From Limibacter armeniacum (GTDB lineage Bacteria > Bacteroidota > Bacteroidia > Cytophagales > Flammeovirgaceae): a stretch of DNA of 64,000 bases. Below the pieces are notes generated by a model. It made no database searches, was not told the origin of the DNA, and worked only from the letters and a program-made list of their open reading frames with translations. Position 1 is the first letter of the stretch. The number at the start of each line of letters is the position of its first letter. The stretch is taken from NCBI RefSeq assembly GCF_036880985.1, contig NZ_JBAJNO010000001.1, positions 1 to 64,000 of the forward strand. The letters are read 5' to 3'. A program made the position numbers and the translations under genes. Below, piece by piece: positions 1 through 7,022 of the stretch.

Positions 1-1
1 A

Positions 2-1825
2 ATGGGTAACCACAGCAAATACGCCGGCTTAACTTTCTGGACACCGAATGTCAATATCTTCAGGGACCCAAGATGGGGAAGAGGGCAGGAGACTTTTGGA
101 GAAGATCCTTTCCTGATGTCAAAAATGGGTGTAGCATTTGTAAAAGGTTTGCAAGGAGATGACCCAAAATATTTGAAATCGGCTGCCTGTGCCAAACACT
201 ACGCAGTACATTCAGGGCCCGAGAGTTTGAGGTTGGAATTTGATGTGCATCCGTCAAAGCAAGACCTATTTGAAACCTATTTGCCAGCATTTGAAGCGTT
301 GGTAAAAGAGGCGAATGTAGAAGGCGTGATGCCTGCTCACAATGCTGTTTTTGGAAAACCGATGGCTGCCAATGATTATTTTTTGAAAGATATCCTGCGT
401 GACCAATGGAAGTTTGATGGGTATACGGTAACCGATTGTGGCGCCGTGAAATGTATTTACAATACACATAAGTATGTAGAAACACCTGTTCAGGCCGCTG
501 CTGTAGCCATCAAGGGAGGAACCAACCTCAACTGTGGCGGGACTTTTTCGGAGTTGAAAAAAGCCGTGGTAGAAGGGCTCGTATCTGAAGAACTGATTCA
601 CGCAACCACCAAGCAGCTTTTCAAAACTCGATTCAGGCTGGGGATGTTTGACGGAGAAAACACAGACAATCCTTATGCGCAAATCGGTCCTGAAGTGATT
701 CATTCGCAGGAGCATATCGCTTTGGCTCGGGAAGCCGCCCAAAAGTCTATTGTATTGTTGAAAAACAAAGACAACGTATTGCCGCTTTCCAAAGATATCA
801 AAGTACCGTATTTGACGGGGCCTTTCGCCAACTCCACCGATATGCTGATGGGCAGCTACTACGGGGTGAGTTCTGGTCTGGTCACGATTTTGGAAGGTGT
901 AACTGATGCGGTTTCCTTAGGGACTTCGCTCAATTACCGAAGCGGCGCTTTGCCATTCCACGAAAATATCAATCCCAAAAACTGGGCGCCGAATGTAGCC
1001 AAAGAGTCGGACGTAACGATTTGTGTGGTTGGCTTGACTGCCGACAGAGAAGGAGAGGGCGTGGATGCGATTGCCTCCAACCACAAAGGGGACCGGATAG
1101 ATATGAAATTGCCTGAAAACCAGATCAACTATGTCAAGCAGTTGGCAGAATACAAGAAAGGCCCTTTGGTTTTGGTGATTGCCAGCGGTAGCCCTGTTTC
1201 TTTGGAAGGAATTGAGGAACATTGTGATGCGATTTTACAGATTTGGTACCCAGGTGAGCAAGGTGGAAATGCTGTGGCAGATGTCCTGTTCGGGAATATT
1301 TCTCCATCCGGTCACCTGCCGATGACATTCCCGAAAAACATTGACCAACTGCCTCCTTATGAGGACTACTCGATGCAAGGGCGTACCTACAAGTACATGA
1401 CCAAAGAGCCGATGTTTCCGTTTGGATTTGGGTTGACCTACTCTGAAACGCAATTCAGTAACTTGGCTTTGAACTCAACCAAATTAAAGAAAAATGATTC
1501 GCTTGAAGTCAAGATTGAGGTGGCCAATACAGGTGATTTTGATATTGAGGAAGTAGTGCAGTTGTATGTTTGTCCAGTGGAAGCAACGGATGGCATTCCA
1601 TTGAAAAGCCTGAAATCATTTCAGCGGGTGGCTTTGAAAAAAGGCGAAAAGCAGGCGCTGACGTTTGCCTTAGATGCTGAAAACTTTAAAGTGGTCAATC
1701 AGGAAGGCGAAAAAGTTTGGAGGAAAGGCGCTTATAAAGTTGTGGTAGGCAACGCTTCTCCAGGTGAATTGAGCCTGAAGCTTGGGGCTGCTACTCCTCA
1801 GGAGGCTACAATACAGTTGAGATAA
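2..1825 (+). CDS. GH3 beta-xylosidase/beta-glucosidase type, 5' truncated
   Basis: This is the 3' part of a glycoside hydrolase family 3 gene, cut by the window edge. The first visible Met is internal, because the signal peptide and first part of the catalytic barrel are missing. The visible 607 residues hold RDPRWGRGQETFGEDP (about 21-36), the KHYAVHSGPE segment (65-74) typical of xylosidase-type GH3, and the nucleophile motif TDCGA with Asp145. Next come the alpha/beta sandwich domain with ADREGEGVDA, and a C-terminal fibronectin-III-like domain (about 490-600). Family members remove terminal xylose, arabinose or glucose from oligosaccharides, usually in the periplasm. The next gene is convergent. 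The family call is secure; the substrate cannot be read. Confidence 0.93.
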   Translation: MGNHSKYAGLTFWTPNVNIFRDPRWGRGQETFGEDPFLMSKMGVAFVKGLQGDDPKYLKSAACAKHYAVHSGPESLRLEFDVHPSKQDLFETYLPAFEALVKEANVEGVMPAHNAVFGKPMAANDYFLKDILRDQWKFDGYTVTDCGAVKCIYNTHKYVETPVQAAAVAIKGGTNLNCGGTFSELKKAVVEGLVSEELIHATTKQLFKTRFRLGMFDGENTDNPYAQIGPEVIHSQEHIALAREAAQKSIVLLKNKDNVLPLSKDIKVPYLTGPFANSTDMLMGSYYGVSSGLVTILEGVTDAVSLGTSLNYRSGALPFHENINPKNWAPNVAKESDVTICVVGLTADREGEGVDAIASNHKGDRIDMKLPENQINYVKQLAEYKKGPLVLVIASGSPVSLEGIEEHCDAILQIWYPGEQGGNAVADVLFGNISPSGHLPMTFPKNIDQLPPYEDYSMQGRTYKYMTKEPMFPFGFGLTYSETQFSNLALNSTKLKKNDSLEVKIEVANTGDFDIEEVVQLYVCPVEATDGIPLKSLKSFQRVALKKGEKQALTFALDAENFKVVNQEGEKVWRKGAYKVVVGNASPGELSLKLGAATPQEATIQLR

Positions 1826-1867
1826 TGATGACTTGAGTACAAGAATTTTGTATATGATATATTCGTT

Positions 1868-1914
1868 GTCTAGCTCATTTCAATAAAGTGTAATAAGTTG
1901 AAAGTGAGTTAGAC
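1868..1914. terminator. Imperfect hairpin between convergent genes
   Basis: Arms at 1868-1881 and 1900-1914 pair with a few G-T wobbles around an 18-nt loop. It sits between the GH3 gene and the convergent NTF2-like gene. No clear T-run follows, so it is only a possible terminator or mRNA-end stabiliser. Confidence 0.35.
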
Positions 1915-1974
1915 ACGACTTATGCTGACAAAAGATTTAATTTTACCATGAACCTAAAAAAGATCGGATATACC

Positions 1975-2394
1975 TTATATAGCTCCGAGTTGCATTAACA
2001 GGCTCAAATTATCTACAATCCCCTTTTCCTTTATTACCAATCCGTTTTTAATTTCTAAAATCGTGATTCCGGATACTGATATTTTTTTACCTGAAGACTC
2101 AACCCCAAACAGGTTTCCATTTTTGTGAGTTCCATCATATTTCCATTCTACCGTTATCTTTTGTTCAGCTTCGTCAGGAAGCAAATTCTCGATCGTAATT
2201 TTCAAGTCAGGAAAAAAGTTATAAGTCATTTCAAGCACAGATTTGTAATCTGCAATTCCCCTGTATGACTTCTCAAAATGTGTATAGTCTGCAATGATGT
2301 CTGAATCAGCATATTTATAAAGTAAATCAGCATTTCCTGCATTCCATATCTTCATATATTCCATTGCAGTCGCTTGCAGTTTCTCCTTGTCCAT
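1975..2394 (-). CDS. NTF2-like/SnoaL-like protein
   Basis: A 139-residue protein of the NTF2-like (SnoaL, ketosteroid-isomerase-like) fold. It shows the opening helix with YMKIWNAGNADLLYKYADSD, a central ...YRGIADYKSVLEM... segment, and a beta-sheet ending in GITILEIKNGLVIKEKG. There is no signal peptide, so it should be cytoplasmic. I chose the ATG at 2394, preceded by an AGGA-like sequence, because the 56 codons upstream of it do not look like this fold. Members are small enzymes or binding proteins with varied substrates, so no reaction is assigned. It is convergent with the GH3 gene. Confidence 0.75.
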   Translation of the reverse strand: MDKEKLQATAMEYMKIWNAGNADLLYKYADSDIIADYTHFEKSYRGIADYKSVLEMTYNFFPDLKITIENLLPDEAEQKITVEWKYDGTHKNGNLFGVESSGKKISVSGITILEIKNGLVIKEKGIVDNLSLLMQLGAI

Positions 2395-2703
2395 ATTTTC
2401 CTGTTTTTGTATAAGGTAATCACTTTTGAAGGTCTTATAACTGAATTCAATAAAAAGGTCCTTGGCTCCGCTTAGCAACCTGAAATTGGTAGCTATAACG
2501 GAGTCAAAGCCCAGAATGCAGGTTTTTTTAGATAGAGAATACTCAGTAATAGCCCTTATCACTTATAGCTGTACATGTAAAGGATTTCGAAACTTGACGT
2601 GCAAAACTATTTTTCTGCTCTTCATTCTTCTTAGACTCTTTTGAGCAGGTGTATAGACTATTTTATTATCAAATCAAGCAACGAGTAATGCTATAATCTA
2701 CCT

Positions 2704-3078
2704 TTATAAACCAACCTTATAAATAGCAGCTGGATCTGGGAAAATATTCATCGCTGCAAATTTGTCTAAAGGTATACTGCCTTCATACTTTGTACCTTTA
2801 CGGGCATTTGGTCCTAAGTGCTGTAGCAAAATAGTCGGCGATGCCCATTTTTCGGTAAGCCAAAAATCGTTTGGGTTTTGCCAATCTCTGTGAAAACTAT
2901 AATCTAAGCAACCTTCTTCCTCTAACACATAAGGAGAATAATCTTTTAGAAGTGCTACAAATTCGTCTACATATTCATCTGCAACCCTAAAACGGGCAGT
3001 AACGCCTATTGCTCCCGAATAATCTGTAGTTTTCATCCAGGTAAGGGTCTCTTCGAAAGTGAGTTTTTTATCTGACAT
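2704..3078 (-). CDS. Antibiotic-biosynthesis-monooxygenase (ABM) domain protein
   Basis: A 124-residue cytoplasmic protein with one ABM-type dimeric alpha/beta-barrel domain. GVTARFRVADEYVDEFVALL gives the first strand and helix, EEEGCLDYSFHRD the second, and FWLTEKWASPTILLQHL the last. Relatives include YgiN-type quinol monooxygenases and heme-degrading enzymes; the exact substrate is unknown. The start lies 18 bp after the acetolactate decarboxylase stop, so the two are probably co-transcribed. That might mean the pair handles a small carbonyl or quinone compound, but this is only inference from context. Confidence 0.75.
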   Translation of the reverse strand: MSDKKLTFEETLTWMKTTDYSGAIGVTARFRVADEYVDEFVALLKDYSPYVLEEEGCLDYSFHRDWQNPNDFWLTEKWASPTILLQHLGPNARKGTKYEGSIPLDKFAAMNIFPDPAAIYKVGL

Positions 3079-3096
3079 AATTTTATTTTTTGGTTT

Positions 3097-3804
3097 CTAC
3101 GGTACTGCAGGCGGTAAGAAAGCTGAATTCATATCAGCAACTTTGATGGCTTCTACTTCAGGTAGGGTAAATACAAGCGTATCTACTTTTTGGATCTCTA
3201 CATCTATCTGGTCAAAAGCAATATCTTCTAGATGCCCTCCCAATTTTAAATCGTCCGAAATAAAATGAAAGTGCATGCCAGGAAAACAGGTGGCTGCTGC
3301 ATGATTGGGCGTAAAATGCCCCACCATTATCCCACTGACATCGTGGTTGGTATATAATACACGACGCTCCCTATTTTCGATAAGTGTTTCGTTGTTTTTA
3401 TATTCTATAGCCGAACCCATTTCCAAAAAAGAAAACTGTCCTTTCATCTTGTAGGTATAGAAACTGTTTTCAGATTCCATTTCTGCCTTGAGTGCTGTAT
3501 CCAATTCCTTGTATGATTTTATATTTTTTAAGGTGACGGTTTTCTCCGGCTTAAAATCCCACATAGTCATATAAGAAGCCTTACTGTTAGGAGTTGCCTT
3601 GTCGACCTTACCAACAGCATCGATAGTGTATATTTCGTTGTTTACCACTATAAATTCACTCTTAATGTTGTTTTCAAGACCTAGACCGTAGTTGCCATGC
3701 TCTAACATCTTGTTAGACGTTAAATCTCCATTGATAACCATCCCAAACAGCGTTAAAGTTGAACCATATTGATAAATAGCGGCAGCACTCTTTGTCTGTT
3801 TCAT
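3097..3804 (-). CDS. budA: Alpha-acetolactate decarboxylase
   Basis: A 235-residue protein of the acetolactate decarboxylase family, which converts (S)-alpha-acetolactate to (R)-acetoin in the cytoplasm. Family hallmarks are YQYGSTLTLFGMVINGDLTS (11-30), the HGNYGLGL segment, and the zinc-binding stretch GMHFHFISDDLKLGGH with His178, His180 and His191. Length is normal for the family. No acetolactate synthase lies next to it; the partner is the downstream ABM-domain gene. Its likely role is overflow pyruvate metabolism or control of branched-chain precursors. The family call is strong and the pathway role is inferred. Confidence 0.9.
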   Translation of the reverse strand: MKQTKSAAAIYQYGSTLTLFGMVINGDLTSNKMLEHGNYGLGLENNIKSEFIVVNNEIYTIDAVGKVDKATPNSKASYMTMWDFKPEKTVTLKNIKSYKELDTALKAEMESENSFYTYKMKGQFSFLEMGSAIEYKNNETLIENRERRVLYTNHDVSGIMVGHFTPNHAAATCFPGMHFHFISDDLKLGGHLEDIAFDQIDVEIQKVDTLVFTLPEVEAIKVADMNSAFLPPAVP

Positions 3805-4173
3805 TTCTTATTTGGGTTTAAATTTTACATTACTGTTTTGTCATATGCTTCTATCGGGAATAGTTTGAGTAATATCCCGGTACGACACCCCTCACATAAA
3901 TTACCATAACCATAAAATGAATTATCATGCGTTGCATTAGAGCAGCGAAATATGACTGAAAAACAGTGTAAGGCAGATCGTAGCTTGGCTAAAGTATCAA
4001 CAATTATGTGTTGAGATACTAAAGTGTAGGTAACGAATGTGGCAGGCGAGGTGGTCTTCTCACATAACAAGGGAATACATTAAATCATTCGTGCAATTAG
4101 GTTTTCTATGCTGATTAGTCCCTGTCACGGAGAAATTTGTTGTTTAGAAAGTTTTGAGGCTCAATAAAGGCTA
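3805..4173. other. Intergenic region, no convincing gene
   Basis: 369 bp between the budA start and the end of the TPR regulator gene, both on the minus strand. It must hold the budA promoter. An 81-codon minus-strand reading frame (3825-4070) has no recognisable domain and looks non-coding. No T-run hairpin was found after the regulator gene. Confidence 0.4.
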
Positions 4174-5859
4174 TCATGACTGAAAATGATCAGCATGTTT
4201 TGTTGTCATGACATCCGCAATGTAATTGCTCAAATTCACATCACGTTCCAGTCCCATTTTTTTTCTGATGCGATGGCGGGAAATATGCACACTGTTTAGT
4301 GAAATATGTAAAAGAGAGGCCATTTCCTTACTGTCAAAATTGAGCTTGATAAGCGCACAATGCTTCTGTTCGGTAGGCGTCAAGTCAGGGTGTTTCTCTC
4401 TTAACTTGTCATAAAAATCAGCATTCACCTCCGTAAATCGTTTGTTAAACTGCTCCCACATATCCTTATTTCCTTTCGAAACTTTGACCTTCATAAGCTT
4501 GTAGCTTGCAGGCGAACCTTCTTTTAGCTTTTGCATCAGCTCATCTATGGTTTGATCTTTTTCAATCATCTGGAGGGTGTTAGCTGTCAGCTCCCGACTT
4601 TTGATATTAATAATTTCATCCGCTTTTTCTCTATCATAGTGGGCTTGCATTTTTATTTGGCTTTTTTCCATACTCGCTTTCCGAAGCTTGTATCTCATCT
4701 TCACCATAACTGCAATGACGAAAATACCCACCAATAAAAAGGCAATGGAAACTTTAAATCTTGACTGGATAATGTCATTCCGTTCAATGGTCAGGTTTTG
4801 ATTGCGAATAAACTTATCCTTCTCTTTGATGGTTTCTTCATATTTGTTCTTAATCTGAAATAGCGCATTGTTAATGGCTGATTTGGCATTGAAAAGACTA
4901 TCGGTGATGGCCATTGACTTATCCAAATAAGTGAATGCTTCATTGACATGGCCTAGTTTCTTATAGGCATGAGCCAGCTTTTTCAAAATTTCTACCTTTA
5001 CGTCACTATGAATCTTTGTGCTTTCTATGGTTTGCAGACTGTTGAAATAGAATTGTGAGGCTTTTCTCCAGTTAGCTTGTTTAGCATATAAATCACCTAA
5101 AAACAAGCTGGTCATAACGTAGTAGGGGAGGTTATTTTTTTCAAAATACTGATGAGCGCTGTCAAGGTACTTTAGGGATTCAGTAAGCAGGTTGGTCTTT
5201 AAGTAAATATACCCTCTCTGTGCATCTACATATGCCGTGTTGGAAGGACTTAAATTAAACTTTTGTTTAGTGATGGAGCAGGAGTCCAAATAATCAAGAG
5301 CTGTTTGATATTGTTTTCTTTTTAGGTGATTGATGGCAATGGCGTAGTATACTTTAGTCAGGTTAGCATGACCTGTATTGTGAGCCGTTATGAAAGATTT
5401 TGTAAATCCTAATGAGGTCTTTAAATGTGCCAATGCATCATCATATTTTTCATAAATGGTGTAGAGACCTCCCAAGTCTTTATGCACATCTACCAAAGAG
5501 AGCGTGTCTTTTACCTCTTCAGCCATAAGTAAAGCGTCCCACAAATGATTATAGGCAATGCTGTATTGTCCTTTGTTTTTATAAATATCGGAAAGCCCGA
5601 TATGGCATTTTATGATATGGGTAGTGTCGTCAATTTCCTTAAAAATTGGAAATACCTGATTGTATAAAATGAATGCACTGTCCCGATCAGTGACAATCAT
5701 ATTGTTTGCTTGCTGTAGAGTTTGAACATGCTTAACTAAAGTGTCTTGTAAAGTTGGATGACTCTTTCCTAAAGACAAAGAATGGATAGCGGTCATTATT
5801 GCCAGCCATAAAAAAATACGTATCCCTTTCGTTTTTTTGCTCATTGCTCCAGTTCTCAT
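4174..5859 (-). CDS. TPR sensor with membrane helix and C-terminal LuxR-type HTH
   Basis: A 561-residue regulator of the Bacteroidota TPR-HTH type. A signal or anchor sequence (about 11-30) is followed by tetratricopeptide repeats spanning roughly 45-325, then a coiled stretch, a transmembrane helix at about 369-387 and a second coiled coil. The C-terminal HTH (about 495-550) reads LTPTEQKHCALIKL...SLNSVHISRHRIRKKMGL. The sensor part would be periplasmic and the HTH cytoplasmic. The start is the ATG at 5859 or the one five codons in (5844). It is divergent from the glycan cluster at 6083, which it probably controls. A 15-bp direct repeat lies in the shared promoter region. Confidence 0.87.
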   Translation of the reverse strand: MRTGAMSKKTKGIRIFLWLAIMTAIHSLSLGKSHPTLQDTLVKHVQTLQQANNMIVTDRDSAFILYNQVFPIFKEIDDTTHIIKCHIGLSDIYKNKGQYSIAYNHLWDALLMAEEVKDTLSLVDVHKDLGGLYTIYEKYDDALAHLKTSLGFTKSFITAHNTGHANLTKVYYAIAINHLKRKQYQTALDYLDSCSITKQKFNLSPSNTAYVDAQRGYIYLKTNLLTESLKYLDSAHQYFEKNNLPYYVMTSLFLGDLYAKQANWRKASQFYFNSLQTIESTKIHSDVKVEILKKLAHAYKKLGHVNEAFTYLDKSMAITDSLFNAKSAINNALFQIKNKYEETIKEKDKFIRNQNLTIERNDIIQSRFKVSIAFLLVGIFVIAVMVKMRYKLRKASMEKSQIKMQAHYDREKADEIINIKSRELTANTLQMIEKDQTIDELMQKLKEGSPASYKLMKVKVSKGNKDMWEQFNKRFTEVNADFYDKLREKHPDLTPTEQKHCALIKLNFDSKEMASLLHISLNSVHISRHRIRKKMGLERDVNLSNYIADVMTTKHADHFQS

Positions 5860-5900
5860 TCACTATTTCATAAATGACAATAATAATAAATTCAAGCAAG

Positions 5901-5948
5901 AGTAAAGTTATTGTATAAGTCCGATTTGAAGGCAGTAAAGTTATTGTA
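5901..5948. promoter_or_regulatory. 15-bp direct repeat, candidate operator
   Basis: AGTAAAGTTATTGTA occurs at 5901-5915 and again, identical, at 5934-5948. The two copies are 33 bp apart, close to three helical turns, so both face the same side of the helix. They sit between the TPR-HTH regulator and the divergent 6083 gene, as expected for a regulator binding site. Confidence 0.55.
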
Positions 5949-6082
5949 AAGTGGCTGAAACACCTGTTGAAAGGCATTTTGAATAGGTTTGTAGTATGCT
6001 CAAATTCAAAGACGCTAAGAGTTTGTAAAAGCAGAAATCGACCATAAACACACCATTTAAATAAAAGAAACAGGGCTAGAAA

Positions 6083-6961
6083 ATGAAAAGAGTAGCTTTA
6101 CTCGTCTCGATACTGTCTTGTATTGTGACGCATGCTTTTTCCCAGTCACCGGGATATGACAAGAACCGTATTGCCATCAGTGCAGATGGCAACAACCAAC
6201 CCGATAATCATGCAGAAGCACAATGGCCCAGAGCTGACCCCGACGACTGGGGAGGTACACCTGCAGCGCTAGCGATGATTGCAAAGTCAGGATTGAAAAA
6301 TCAGTTGGTACATTTTTCTTTTAACAATTTTATGGAAGCGCCAGCCCACACCACAGAGACCAATTACATGGCAGAGGGGGTAAATGGAGCCATCCAGCGG
6401 TGGGGATTTGATGCTTCCCGTTTTTTTGATGTACCGGAAGACCCGTCTACAGCCATTACTCACTTGGCTGATGAGCTCAAAAAGTCCACAGAAGCTGACC
6501 CTTTATACTTTATACATATGGGACCTTCCGAGTTTTTCTATCAGGCGGTAAAGCAGGTAGTGGATGGAGGTGATATAGCATCGTTAGCCAATGTACGAGT
6601 GATATCCCACAGTGGCTATAACGACAATCATTTGCGTCGTACGGCACATCATACGATGACTCAGGCGATTGAATTGAGTGGCAGCCGTATCAAATACAAA
6701 AAAATAGTTGACCAGAATGCCTGCGGTAATATTCATAAACTTTGGTGTTCAGGCACAGACTTTTCGCCTTTTCATTGGATGCGTGACCATGCAGACCTAA
6801 ATATTCAATGGCTTTACGGTAGGTTACAATTTCATCCACAAGGGAAAGGAGCTGACATTTCAGATGCAGGAATGGTTTATTACCTGCTGAAAGGGGATGA
6901 ATATGGTAATCTGTCAAAATTAAAGGTGCTGATAGGGGATGGTATTTCACTTCAGAACTAA
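6083..6961 (+). CDS. Exported protein, possibly nucleoside-hydrolase-like
   Basis: A 292-residue protein with a clear signal peptide (about 1-20, ending HAFSQ) and no close family that I can name with certainty. The N-terminal ISADGNNQPDNH...DPDDWGGTPAALAMIAKSG resembles the Asp-rich calcium-binding start of nucleoside-hydrolase folds, and later segments (FIHMGPSEF, VRVISHSGYNDN) fit an alternating beta/alpha fold. It is the first gene of a plus-strand run with GH2 and GH30, so a role on a modified sugar in the periplasm or at the surface is plausible. That is inference; the fold assignment needs a structural comparison. Confidence 0.65.
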   Translation: MKRVALLVSILSCIVTHAFSQSPGYDKNRIAISADGNNQPDNHAEAQWPRADPDDWGGTPAALAMIAKSGLKNQLVHFSFNNFMEAPAHTTETNYMAEGVNGAIQRWGFDASRFFDVPEDPSTAITHLADELKKSTEADPLYFIHMGPSEFFYQAVKQVVDGGDIASLANVRVISHSGYNDNHLRRTAHHTMTQAIELSGSRIKYKKIVDQNACGNIHKLWCSGTDFSPFHWMRDHADLNIQWLYGRLQFHPQGKGADISDAGMVYYLLKGDEYGNLSKLKVLIGDGISLQN

Positions 6962-7022
6962 CATAAAGTAAGCCTTCAGTAGCACGCTTATCCTACGATT
7001 TTTTTAAACAAACGATTGACAA

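Noticed and set aside
3825-4070. 81-codon minus-strand reading frame between budA and the TPR regulator
   Set aside because: No domain, no clear ribosome site, and a cysteine- and histidine-rich composition unlike neighbours. It looks like chance openness in non-coding DNA.
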